In this document: positions 1-6,206 of the stretch, one piece after another | Numbering within the stretch: position 1 is the stretch's first letter | How the letters are laid out: every line of letters begins with the position of its first letter | Assembly (NCBI GenBank): GCA_023430845.1 | Contig: JAEYYJ010000417.1 | Location: forward strand, 1 to 8,858 | Length of the DNA stretch: 8,858 nucleotides | Origin: Pseudomonadota bacterium | Lineage (GTDB): Bacteria > Pseudomonadota > Alphaproteobacteria > Rhizobiales > Hyphomicrobiaceae | Direction: 5' to 3' | Notes under the pieces: generated by a model | The model's database searches: none | Told to the model about the DNA's origin: nothing | The model's input: the letters and a program-made list of their open reading frames with translations, nothing else | Made by a program: the position numbers and the translations under genes

Positions 1-479
1 TCCTGCTCGATGCGCTCGCGTGAGGACGGACTGCCGATCTCCTCGTCGGGAATGAGCATGTAGGTGACGGGAAGCTGCACACCGCCATTCTCGCGCGCGA
101 TCTTCAAGGCCTCGATGGCGATCGCGACGCCACCCTTCATGTCGTAGATGCCGGGTCCGAAGTAACGGTCACCGTCGCGGCGCAGCGGCAGGCGTCCGGC
201 GAGCGTGCCGACCGGGTGAATCGTGTCGAGGTGCGAGAGAATGAGAATGCCCGGGCTGTTCGTGCCGTCGCTGCCTGGAAAGCGCACGAGGACGACGTCC
301 GCAAGACCGCCCGTGCCGGGATGACGCTCGATGGTGCCGCCGAGCGCTGCGAGATCGGCGCCGACGAGATCCATCATGCGGTTCACGCCCGCGATATGAT
401 TGGTCGGGCTTTCTTCGCGCACCCACGGAAGCAGGCGCTCGAGCATCGCATCGGCGTTGAAGAGTTCTTTGGAAAGCAC
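1..479 (-). CDS. M20-family zinc metallopeptidase (glutamate carboxypeptidase-like), 3' part missing
   Basis: The gene runs off the left edge, and 159 codons are visible. The family comprises cytosolic or secreted di-zinc amidohydrolases (carboxypeptidase G2, ArgE/DapE type) that cleave a C-terminal amino acid or acyl group. Visible metal-site motifs are SHLDT (H83, D85), GPGIYDMKGG (bridging Asp D113) and PDEEIGS (catalytic and ligand Glu E146/E147). The remaining ligands and the dimerisation domain lie outside the window. I chose the GTG at 477-479 because AGGAG (489-493, minus strand) sits 9 nt upstream of it. An in-frame ATG at 525-527 would add 16 residues but has only a weak Shine-Dalgarno. 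There is no obvious signal peptide on either start. The gene is divergent from the alcohol dehydrogenase, with a palindromic site between them. Family assignment is secure; the substrate is unknown. Confidence 0.85.
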   Translation of the reverse strand, partial: MLSKELFNADAMLERLLPWVREESPTNHIAGVNRMMDLVGADLAALGGTIERHPGTGGLADVVLVRFPGSDGTNSPGILILSHLDTIHPVGTLAGRLPLRRDGDRYFGPGIYDMKGGVAIAIEALKIARENGGVQLPVTYMLIPDEEIGSPSSRERIEQ

Positions 480-488
480 GTCAGTCGT

Positions 489-493
489 CTCCT
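489..493 (-). promoter_or_regulatory. Ribosome binding site supporting the GTG start of the M20 peptidase
   Basis: On the minus strand AGGAG lies 9 nt before GTG (479). It lies inside the coding extension that would arise from the alternative ATG at 527. This favours the shorter product. Confidence 0.5.
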
Positions 494-562
494 GGTTCAG
501 TGCGGGCCTGACGGAGCGGTGGCTCATTCCCACGGATCGCGCGGCGGCGCGACGCCAAGCTC

Positions 563-578
563 GGTCTTATATTAGACC
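563..578. promoter_or_regulatory. Palindromic candidate operator, GGTCTTATATTAGACC
   Basis: This is a 16-bp dyad with seven of eight pairs matching (GGTCT...AGACC around an ATAT core). It lies in the non-coding gap between the divergent M20 peptidase and the alcohol dehydrogenase. The core is AT-rich inside GC-rich DNA. On the minus strand it also supplies a -10-like TAATAT for the peptidase. GGTC...GACC half-sites resemble those bound by GntR/FadR-type regulators in general, but no regulator is encoded in the window. The role as an operator is inferred. Confidence 0.45.
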
Positions 579-736
579 AAGCCGGCCGAGTTGTGTGCAG
601 GTGTCGTGCCGCAACATGGCTCGCATGCATGTCGGAAATTCATGTCTTCTGCAATTGACCGTTGGTGTCATCTACGTTTGCGGGGCCGTTCAGCCTGTTG
701 CACACTGCCGCGGAGGAAATACCCAGGAGAGACCAA

Positions 737-1930
737 ATGGCCAGTTCATCGAGCCCGCTGCCGCGTGGCGTTTTCACCATGCAGGCCCAGGAGCGTATCG
801 TATTCGGTGAGCCGGCAGGCAAAGCTCTGCTCGCGGAACTCGAACAGCGCGGCGCGCGGCGCGTGTTCATTACCTCGACGCGGTCCTTGGCCAAGTTGTC
901 CGACGGCCCCCTGCAGGTGCTCGAGAAGGCGCTCGGCAGCCTTCATGTGGGCACATTCAGTGCGATCTCGTCGCACAGCCCTCGCGAGGATGTGATTGCG
1001 GGCGCGGCGGCAGCGCGCAAGGCTGAGGCCGATCTTATCGTGGCGGTGGGGGGTGGATCGGTCATCGATGCGACCAAGGCCATGCTCATGTGCCTCTGGC
1101 ACAGCATCGAAAGTCCGGCCGACATGGAGCCGTATCGCTCCGGCCGTGACGATGGTCGCGTCCCGAAGCCTATGGCGCCGTCGCCTTATGCTATCCGCAT
1201 GCTGGCCATTCCGACAACGCTGTCTGCCGCGGAGTTCACGCCCAATGCGGGCATCACCAACAGCGAAACGCATTTCAAACAATCCTTCAGTCACCGCCTG
1301 TTCGCCCCCGTAGCCGTGATCCTTGATCCGGTCATGACGTTGGCAACGCCGGAGTGGTTGCTCGTCTCGACCGGCATCCGCTCGGTGGATCATGCCGTCG
1401 AGTCCTATTGCTCGCCGACGGCCAATCCGGCGACCGAGCCCTTGTCGCTGCAAGGACTGCGGCTGCTGCACCGGTCACTGCCGACCATCGTCGAGCGACC
1501 CGATGATCTCGCCGCGCGGCTCGATGCCCAGTTCGGCATGTGGCAGGCGATCGCGGCTTCCATCGCGGGCGCAGGAAGCGGTGCGAGTCACGGCATCGGC
1601 TATGTGCTCGGCTCGGGCTATGGCGTGCCGCACGGGCATACGAGCTGCGTCATGCTGCCGGCCGTTCTGCGCTGGAATGCTGATTTCAACGACGAGCGCC
1701 AGAAGGCGCTAAGTGCTGCCATGGGGGCGCCAGCGCAGCCTGCGGGTGATCTCGTTGCCGAGCTTGTCCAGCGCATTGGCCAGCCCGGTAATCTGCGCGC
1801 CCTCGGCATCAAGCGCGAGAGCCTTCCGGATATCGCCGAGCGTGCCATGACGTATGCGCCCGTGCGGCGTAACCCGAAGAAGATCAGCGGCCCGGCCGAC
1901 GTAATGGAGATCCTGGAGATCGCCTGGTAG
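737..1930 (+). CDS. Iron-containing alcohol dehydrogenase, maleylacetate reductase-like
   Basis: This 397-residue cytosolic oxidoreductase has the length and two-domain layout of group III (iron) dehydrogenases. The N-terminal half carries the dinucleotide-binding GGGSV (residues 105-109) and IPTT (158-161). The C-terminal helical half carries the metal site: DHAVE with H219, SHG with H285, and VPHGH with H299. The C-terminal segment (NPKKISGPADVMEIL...) resembles maleylacetate reductases, which reduce maleylacetate to 3-oxoadipate with NAD(P)H. The acidic ligand normally four residues before the first His is R215 here, so an ordinary Fe2+ site may be altered. The ATG at 737 has AGGAG 7 nt upstream (725-729); an upstream in-frame GTG at 662 lacks such a site. 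The gene converges on the MFS transporter across a 20-bp gap. The superfamily is certain; the substrate is not. Confidence 0.82.
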   Translation: MASSSSPLPRGVFTMQAQERIVFGEPAGKALLAELEQRGARRVFITSTRSLAKLSDGPLQVLEKALGSLHVGTFSAISSHSPREDVIAGAAAARKAEADLIVAVGGGSVIDATKAMLMCLWHSIESPADMEPYRSGRDDGRVPKPMAPSPYAIRMLAIPTTLSAAEFTPNAGITNSETHFKQSFSHRLFAPVAVILDPVMTLATPEWLLVSTGIRSVDHAVESYCSPTANPATEPLSLQGLRLLHRSLPTIVERPDDLAARLDAQFGMWQAIAASIAGAGSGASHGIGYVLGSGYGVPHGHTSCVMLPAVLRWNADFNDERQKALSAAMGAPAQPAGDLVAELVQRIGQPGNLRALGIKRESLPDIAERAMTYAPVRRNPKKISGPADVMEILEIAW

Positions 1931-1950
1931 GTGCAGGACGGACTGGAGCC

Positions 1951-3237
1951 TCAGGCACGCGCAAGGCGGCCGCGGGGTTGCATGATGGGGGTGCTCAGCC
2001 CCTGCCGCCGGCCGATGCGCCGCCGCCAGAGCAGGAAGAGCACGATCGAGACATTGAGCAGGTTCCAGGCAATGCCATTGAGGAAGGCTGCCTGATACGA
2101 GCCCGTATAGTCGTAGATGACGCCCGAGAGCCACCCGCCGAGCGCCATGCCGAAGAGCGTCGCCATGAGCACGACACCGACGCGCGCACCCGCCTCCTTG
2201 GGTGAGAAATACTCGCGCACGATGAGGGCGTAGCTCGGCACGATACCGCCCTGGAAGAGCCCGAACAGCGCGGACACGACATAGAGCGATGCCAGCCCAT
2301 CGAACGGGATGTACAGCAGGAGTGCGATGCCCTGCAGCGTCGAGCCGAGGAGCAGCGTGTAGAGCCCGCCGATCTTGTCCGAGATGAAGCCCGAGATGAG
2401 CCGACTGACGACGCCGAAGCCGAGCATGATCGACAACATTTCGGCGCCGCGCTGGGCGCCGAAACCGAGGTCGGCGCAATAGGCGACGATGTGGACCTGC
2501 GGCATGGACATGGCCACGCAACAGGCAAGCCCGGCAACGACCAGCAGAGCTTGGAGCGTGAACGGTTTCATGCGCAGGAGCGCCGGAGACGGTTCGTGGG
2601 GCATGGGCGCATCACCGACGGCAGCGGCCGGCGCCTGATGCGGCGGACGCCGCTGCAGTAGCGGTGCGAGGCAGAGCAGCGTCACAGTTACGAAAATGCC
2701 GAGCGCGAGATGCGTGAAGCGCCAGCCATAGGCATCGATGGAGGCCTGAAGGATCGGCGGCCAGATGGTGCCTGAGAGGTAGTTGCCGCTCGCACAGATG
2801 GCGAGCGCGATGCCGCGCCGCTTGTTGAACCAGTGCGTGATATCGGCGAGCAGGGGCGCGAACATGGTCGCGGTACCACAGAGGCCGATCAGCACTCCGT
2901 GCGCGATCGCGAACTGCCAGATGCTCTGGGTGTAGCCGGTCGCAATATAGCCGAGGCCGAGTGCGATGGCGCCGCCCATGACCGGGAACATGACGCCGTG
3001 GCGGTCGGCAATCCGGCCGGCTATGACGCCGCCGAACCCGAAGCCGATGAGCGTCAGTGTGTAGGGCAGCGTCGCGGCGCCCCGGTCGACGCCGAATTCC
3101 GCCTGGACAGCCGGGAGGACAACCACCACCGACCACATGCCGACATTGCCGATCGTGCCGATCACGGCCGCCGCGACAAGCCGCAGCCACGCATAGGCCG
3201 AGTCGACGTCGGCGGTCGTGCCATAGGAATGATTCAT
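1951..3237 (-). CDS. Major facilitator superfamily transporter (monocarboxylate/oxalate-formate antiporter-like)
   Basis: This 428-residue protein is predicted to be an inner-membrane carrier with about 12 hydrophobic segments in two six-helix halves, separated by a polar Pro/Ala-rich cytoplasmic loop (residues about 195-225). The MFS motif A is visible between TM2 and TM3 (GRIADRHG, 74-81). Its degenerate second copy lies between TM8 and TM9 (GFISDKIGG, 283-291). WFNKRRGIALAI (136-147) after TM4 is typical of the OFA/monocarboxylate group, which moves small organic acids. Only a weak Shine-Dalgarno precedes the ATG at 3237, so the start is less certain than the fold. The gene lies tail-to-tail with the dehydrogenase, so the two are not one operon. 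They could still serve the same organic-acid pathway. The substrate cannot be read from the sequence. Confidence 0.85.
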   Translation of the reverse strand: MNHSYGTTADVDSAYAWLRLVAAAVIGTIGNVGMWSVVVVLPAVQAEFGVDRGAATLPYTLTLIGFGFGGVIAGRIADRHGVMFPVMGGAIALGLGYIATGYTQSIWQFAIAHGVLIGLCGTATMFAPLLADITHWFNKRRGIALAICASGNYLSGTIWPPILQASIDAYGWRFTHLALGIFVTVTLLCLAPLLQRRPPHQAPAAAVGDAPMPHEPSPALLRMKPFTLQALLVVAGLACCVAMSMPQVHIVAYCADLGFGAQRGAEMLSIMLGFGVVSRLISGFISDKIGGLYTLLLGSTLQGIALLLYIPFDGLASLYVVSALFGLFQGGIVPSYALIVREYFSPKEAGARVGVVLMATLFGMALGGWLSGVIYDYTGSYQAAFLNGIAWNLLNVSIVLFLLWRRRIGRRQGLSTPIMQPRGRLARA

Positions 3238-3569
3238 CGGGCTCGTGATCTCGGGGGCCGCCGGCGGTGGCGCCGCGGTCGTCGGTAATCAGCTAAGCCC
3301 CTTTAGCCTGTCGGGGAGATGGGCGCTAGGTGCCTATTTTCCAGTCAACAGCCGGCGTGGGGAGAGTTGGCACCGAGTGTTGCCATTGTGCCGACGTGCG
3401 GAACCGAGCGCATGGGCGGCGCGTCATCAGGCTGACGGGGGGAGCGCAAAATGTTACCGTCTTGAGATAACGTAGGCGCATCACCATCTTCGCCGATACC
3501 TGCGACGGGTACGGCGAGGATCAATGCGTGTTGGCTCATGCCACGAGTGCGATATTAGGGAGAGATGCA
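3238..3569. other. Gene-free intergenic stretch between divergent genes
   Basis: This 332-bp stretch separates the MFS transporter and the secreted hypothetical protein, which diverge, so it should hold both promoters. I see no convincing gene: short ORFs on both strands lack ribosome sites and resemble no family. Weak elements are a GCTAA/TTAGC hairpin (3292-3307), a CGTCA-n6-TGACG repeat (3422-3437) and GTTA-n11-TAAC (3453-3471). On the minus strand a TTGACT hexamer (about 3340-3345) has no good -10 partner. None of these is strong alone. Confidence 0.5.
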
Positions 3570-4073
3570 ATGAGCGGGACATGGGCGCGCGCTTTGGCAC
3601 GCGCTGGAGGGCTTGTAGCTGCCCTCGCCGTGCTGTTCGGAGCGGTTGGCGTTCCGTCTGCGTCGGCGCAGACCCCCTTCAAGACGCTGGCGGGCAACTG
3701 GAGCGGCGGTGGACAGATCAAGCTCGACAACGGCAAGTCGGAAGCTCTGAAGTGCCGCGCCTATTACACGCAGAAAGAGGCGGACACGCTGGGTCTCGCG
3801 ATCCGCTGCGCCTCGGCCAGCAACAAGATCGAATTGCGTGCGAATCTCAACCAGAGCGGAAGCCAGATTGACGGAAGCTGGGAGGAGCGCACCTACAACG
3901 CAGCGGGTACGGTGACGGGACGGGTGTCGTCGGGCCGGATCAACCTGTCCATCACCGGCGGGACGTTCAATGGTTCGATGAACGTGGCGATCACGGGGGA
4001 GCGCCATTCCGTTTCGATCGAGACGAACGGCATCGGTCTCAGGGCCGTGAATATCAGTCTGTCGCGCGGGTAG
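3570..4073 (+). CDS. Conserved secreted protein of unknown function
   Basis: This 167-residue protein has an N-terminal signal peptide (hydrophobic core about 13-30, probable cleavage after ASA at 31-33). The mature domain is rich in Gly, Ser and short beta-prone stretches: GNWSGGGQIKL (42-52), CRAYY (62-66), LAIRCAS (76-82), GSWEE (102-106) and a C-terminal run ending NISLSRG. The alternating pattern suggests a beta-barrel or beta-sandwich in the periplasm. C62 and C80 could form a disulfide. I recall similar uncharacterised secreted proteins with the G-W-S-G-G-G and C-R-A motifs in Hyphomicrobiales, but know no function. The ATG at 3570 is preferred because AGGGAGAG (3557-3564) lies 5 nt upstream; an in-frame start at 3528 would add 14 unlikely residues before the signal. 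The gene lies 86 bp before the next one. Confidence 0.75.
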   Translation: MSGTWARALARAGGLVAALAVLFGAVGVPSASAQTPFKTLAGNWSGGGQIKLDNGKSEALKCRAYYTQKEADTLGLAIRCASASNKIELRANLNQSGSQIDGSWEERTYNAAGTVTGRVSSGRINLSITGGTFNGSMNVAITGERHSVSIETNGIGLRAVNISLSRG

Positions 4074-4100
4074 TTCTATTCTGTCGGGGTCAGGGGGCCG

Positions 4101-4136
4101 TTCGGAGCTGCGCAGCTTGCGCTAGCCGCCGCCGAA
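4101..4136 (+). repeat. Nested palindromes in the 4074-4159 gap
   Basis: The gap holds the perfect 12-bp palindrome AGCTGCGCAGCT (4106-4117) and an overlapping hairpin GCGCA-GCT-TGCGC (4110-4122). Both are enclosed by TTCGG (4101-4105) pairing with CCGAA (4132-4136). No T-run follows, so it is not a standard intrinsic terminator. It could be a 3' structure of the upstream gene or a leader structure of the downstream one. Confidence 0.3.
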
Positions 4137-4159
4137 CTGAAGCAGGGAGAGAAGGCATC

Positions 4160-4504
4160 ATGAGAAGGATTTCTGCGCCGCTTGCAGCGCTGGTGCTTGC
4201 GAGTGGTCTCGCCATCAGTGCCGACGCGGCCCTGTTCGGTGATGCGGCCGCCCAGCGATCGCGCGATGGCAGGGCGCCTGCCTATGTTGTCGCGGAAAGC
4301 CGCTGGGGACATGGTTCTATCTCCGGGCCCGTTCGGCGCGGCCCCAATGGCTGGGAAGTGCGCATGCCGCGGGGCACCTGGCTGGAGTGCAAGCGCAGTT
4401 GCTCCGAGACCTTGCGTCTCGCCACTGTCGACTTCTGGGAGACGCAGGGCCGCAATCCGCCAGACGGCGGACCGAACTACTTCAGCTTCGATTTCTATTT
4501 CTGA
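4160..4504 (+). CDS. Small secreted Cys/Trp-motif protein, copy A (unknown function)
   Basis: This 114-residue protein has a signal peptide (MRRISAPLAALVLASG..., cleavage near ADA at 21-23). The mature part carries PVRRG (57-61), WEVRMPRGTWLEC (65-77), CxxxC with C77 and C81, and DFWETQ (91-96), followed by an aromatic tail ending FDFYF. The same core recurs in the two tandem genes at 8153-8440 and 8465-8764, so this is one family present three times in the window. Copy A lacks the second Cys pair found in the other two. The two cysteines suggest a disulfide in the periplasm; there is no CxxCH haem motif. The ATG at 4160 follows a GGGAGAGAAGG purine tract. The gene converges on soxZ with a terminator between them. 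The function is unknown. Confidence 0.75.
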   Translation: MRRISAPLAALVLASGLAISADAALFGDAAAQRSRDGRAPAYVVAESRWGHGSISGPVRRGPNGWEVRMPRGTWLECKRSCSETLRLATVDFWETQGRNPPDGGPNYFSFDFYF

Positions 4505-4510
4505 ACGGAT

Positions 4511-4543
4511 AAAGCCCCTCGTCCCATCCGGAAGAGGGGCTTT
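4511..4543. terminator. Bidirectional intrinsic terminator between small secreted gene and soxZ
   Basis: This is a perfect 10-bp stem, AAAGCCCCTC (4511-4520) with GAGGGGCTTT (4534-4543), and a 13-nt loop. It is GC-rich in the core and ends in T-rich sequence (TTTCTTCTT) on the plus strand, with an A/T end on the minus strand. It starts 6 nt after the stop of the plus-strand gene and 20 nt beyond the soxZ stop, so it can end both transcripts. Confidence 0.85.
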
Positions 4544-4563
4544 CTTCTTGCCTCGTCGCGCGA

Positions 4564-4890
4564 TCAGCCGACCGCGAGCGGCATCTTCTGCGAGATCTTG
4601 ACGCCGGCGTCGTCGAGCCACGTGAACTCGAACTCACCGGGACCCGGCACCTTCATGAAGAAGGCGAGGTAGGGGTTGGCCGAAATACCCGGCGCCACGT
4701 CTGCCTTGAAGAACTCGGTGCCGTTGAAGCTGGCCGTGAACGTATTGATGATGTTGCGCGGGACGACCTTGCCATCGGCGGTCTTGCGGTTCCCGGTTTC
4801 CATCACGTGCTGGACGAGCGTCTTGATCTCGATGACCTCGCCGACCTTGGCCTTCTCCGGAACACGGATGCGGGGTTTTGCTGCTGACAT
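4564..4890 (-). CDS. soxZ: Thiosulfate oxidation carrier complex protein SoxZ
   Basis: This 108-residue protein matches SoxZ in full length. It has PRIRVPEKAKVGEVIEIKTL at residues 6-25, HVMETG at 28-33, and a C-terminal FTWLDDAG strand pair. SoxZ is the immunoglobulin-like partner of SoxY. The SoxYZ heterodimer carries sulfur intermediates on the SoxY cysteine in the periplasm. SoxZ has no signal peptide and no cysteine. This fits the known export of the folded heterodimer using only SoxY's Tat leader. It follows soxY by 23 nt with its own AGGGAG site about 9 nt upstream of the ATG, so the two are co-transcribed. The transcript probably ends at 4511-4543. Confidence 0.95.
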   Translation of the reverse strand: MSAAKPRIRVPEKAKVGEVIEIKTLVQHVMETGNRKTADGKVVPRNIINTFTASFNGTEFFKADVAPGISANPYLAFFMKVPGPGEFEFTWLDDAGVKISQKMPLAVG

Positions 4891-4913
4891 TGCTTTCGCT
4901 CCCTGGACCTGCC

Positions 4914-5414
4914 TCAGCCGCCGCAGCCGCCGATCGTGACCTTTACTTCGCGACGGCCGATCAAGAACTTGCCGTCACTCAGCGCTGCTACCGCTACGAC
5001 ATCCTGCGTCCGCGCGAGACGCATGCGGCTCGAAACAGCGGCCTTGCCCGAAGCAGGGGTGAAATTGTAACTCGCGACGCCGACCTGCGGGTTTCCGGCG
5101 GCGAAGATGTGCAGCGCCTTGACGTGGCTCGCCTCGGTCATCGGGCTGTCGACCGACAGCGTGAACGGGACGGTGTTGCCGTTCTCGGCGATTTCGGGAA
5201 CCTCGAGCGTAATGCCGCTTTCGGCCGGCTTGGCGTCACCGAGAATCTTCTTGAGGGCTTCATCAATGCTCCGGACGGGTTCCTGAGCGAGTGCCGGCAG
5301 GTTGGCCAACAAAGTGGCAACCGCCAAGCTGGCGCCAGCGCCGAGCAGGAAGGTCCGGCGGCCAATAACTTCGACTTCCATCCGATGCGTCATTGCCTTT
5401 CGCAAACCCGGCAT
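4914..5414 (-). CDS. soxY: Thiosulfate oxidation carrier protein SoxY
   Basis: This 166-residue protein has a Tat signal peptide (twin Arg at 19-20 in GRRTFLLGAG, hydrophobic core to about 41, cleavage near ALA at 41-43). It ends in GGCGG (162-166), the flexible arm on which C164, the only cysteine, carries sulfur intermediates to the other Sox enzymes. The mature part is a SoxY beta-sandwich (SGITLEVPEIAENGNTVPFT, 66-85). I took the ATG at 5414 because GGAGGAGG lies at 5427-5434. Internal Met8 (5393) or Met12 (5381) would also leave the Tat motif intact, but Met8 has a purine tract too close and Met12 has none. It is first in a soxYZ operon, divergent from soxS. soxXA, soxB and soxCD are not in the window, so its loading and unloading partners here are unknown. 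Confidence 0.95.
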   Translation of the reverse strand: MPGLRKAMTHRMEVEVIGRRTFLLGAGASLAVATLLANLPALAQEPVRSIDEALKKILGDAKPAESGITLEVPEIAENGNTVPFTLSVDSPMTEASHVKALHIFAAGNPQVGVASYNFTPASGKAAVSSRMRLARTQDVVAVAALSDGKFLIGRREVKVTIGGCGG

Positions 5415-5426
5415 TTAGCGCCGGGC

Positions 5427-5434
5427 CCTCCTCC
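5427..5434 (-). promoter_or_regulatory. Ribosome binding site of soxY (long spacer)
   Basis: GGAGGAGG on the minus strand ends 12 nt before the ATG at 5414. The spacing is longer than the usual 5-9 nt. It is still the best Shine-Dalgarno near any candidate soxY start, and it decides for the 166-residue form. Confidence 0.5.
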
Positions 5435-5516
5435 ATTTTGGCCATGCACCGCTGGCTCGCCGGAGTGTCGAAGGAAGCGCGTCCCGCCTTCCGACAGTTG
5501 ACGACGGCGTCGATGC

Positions 5517-5556
5517 TTGCACATTTCCACTAGCATATTAGAATGTTTGTATGCAA
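5517..5556. promoter_or_regulatory. AT-rich divergent promoter/operator region between soxY and soxS
   Basis: This is the most AT-rich patch of the soxY-soxS gap. On the plus strand TTGCAC (5517-5522) and TAGAAT (5539-5544) are 16 bp apart and could serve soxS as -35 and -10. Short inverted repeats overlap them: GCATA (5533-5537) with TATGC (5550-5554), ACATT (5521-5525) with AATGT (5542-5546), and TTGCA (5517-5521) with TGCAA (5552-5556). Such a site is where an ArsR-type sulfur regulator (SoxR/SqrR/BigR class) would be expected, but no regulator gene is present here. Promoter and operator roles are inferred. Confidence 0.35.
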
Positions 5557-5594
5557 CCGCAGGGGAGCTTGAGAATCGCCTGGATTCGACGGTC

Positions 5595-6071
5595 ATGAAG
5601 CCCGCCGTGCCTCCCCTCGTCAGACTGATCGCGCACGTCCTTGCGTTGGTGCTGCTCGTCGGCGTCGCGCGTGCTCAGCAGCCCTCTCCGCCCCCCGAAA
5701 TCGATATTGTGACGGCACCCGCCGTGCTGGTCATGATCGCCGATCCCGGCTGCCCTTATTGCGCGCGCTGGGAGCGCGAGATTGCCCCCGGCTACGAAGC
5801 CAGCGAGGACGGTAAGCTCGCGCCCCTGGTCAGGCGCTTTCGTCATGCACCGGACATCGCCTTCATCGAGCGTGTCGTGTTCTCGCCGACGTTCGTCATG
5901 CTGGTTCGCGGCCGAGAGGTCGGGCGTATTGTCGGCTATGCCGGTGCCGATCTTTTCTGGATGCAACTTGCGGCCTTGATCGAGGATGCGCGTGTTGCGC
6001 TAAAGCGGAGCGACGCGGAGGGCCGGCGCTTTGCGGGGCGCCCGATCGAAAGCATCAACGAAAGGAGATGA
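5595..6071 (+). CDS. soxS: SoxS-like periplasmic thioredoxin-family protein
   Basis: This 158-residue protein has a cleavable signal peptide (hydrophobic core about 8-25, cleavage near ARA at 25-27). A thioredoxin-like domain carries the redox motif DPGCPYCARWEREI (50-63; C53 and C56) and a cis-proline loop SPTF (P98). Known SoxS proteins are periplasmic thiol-disulfide proteins that keep SoxYZ active by reducing or repairing its swinging-arm cysteine. The position beside soxYZ and the CPYC motif support this role. The ATG at 5595 starts the protein right at the signal peptide. An in-frame TTG at 5517 would add 26 residues that overlap the promoter region. The Shine-Dalgarno is poor. The gene is probably transcribed together with, or just ahead of, the flavoprotein gene 135 bp downstream. 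Confidence 0.85.
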   Translation: MKPAVPPLVRLIAHVLALVLLVGVARAQQPSPPPEIDIVTAPAVLVMIADPGCPYCARWEREIAPGYEASEDGKLAPLVRRFRHAPDIAFIERVVFSPTFVMLVRGREVGRIVGYAGADLFWMQLAALIEDARVALKRSDAEGRRFAGRPIESINERR

Positions 6072-6087
6072 CGAAAAGAATCGGGCG

Positions 6088-6117
6088 TAAGCATTGCCCA
6101 CAGAATCTGAATGCTTA
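6088..6117. promoter_or_regulatory. Candidate operator: perfect inverted repeat TAAGCATT-n14-AATGCTTA
   Basis: This is a perfect 8-bp inverted repeat (6088-6095 and 6110-6117) with a 14-bp spacer, in the 135-bp gap between soxS and the sulfide dehydrogenase gene. A -10-like TAAAAT lies directly downstream (6124-6129), so a bound protein would cover the -35 region of a promoter for the flavoprotein. The half-site GCAT/ATGC also occurs at the soxY-soxS promoter (5533-5554). Regulation by an ArsR-type sulfur sensor is an inference. A transcript stem-loop is the alternative reading, but it would be AT-rich and weak. Confidence 0.5.
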
Positions 6118-6206
6118 TCAGAATAAAATACAAGAACGAGCGGCGGAAAAGCTGCAAACACGCTGCGGCAGATTCATGGGCTGGGCTGAACCTACGGGAG
6201 GTATGA

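Noticed and set aside
746..1471. Minus-strand ORF (241 codons) inside the dehydrogenase gene
   Set aside because: Arg/His-rich shadow of the recognisable enzyme on the plus strand, typical of GC-rich coding DNA.
3345..3539. Minus-strand ORF of 64 codons in the 332-bp gene-free stretch
   Set aside because: No Shine-Dalgarno before its ATG, no family resemblance and no codon-pattern support.
4106..4122. Palindromes at 4106-4122 as an intrinsic terminator
   Set aside because: No T-run follows on either strand; kept only as a structural repeat of unknown role.
4907..4917. ACCTGCCTCAG also occurs at 8795-8805, suggesting a dispersed repeat
   Set aside because: An 11-base match within about 9 kb is expected by chance, and the first copy lies at the soxY stop with no paired arm.
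4878..5501. Long plus-strand ORF (207 codons) antisense to soxY
   Set aside because: It is a mirror of the Tat/GGCGG-bearing soxY gene on the other strand, has low-complexity charged composition and no ribosome site.
5538..5966. Minus-strand ORF of 142 codons opposite soxS
   Set aside because: Overlaps a gene with a clear signal peptide and CPYC motif; composition is that of an antisense shadow.
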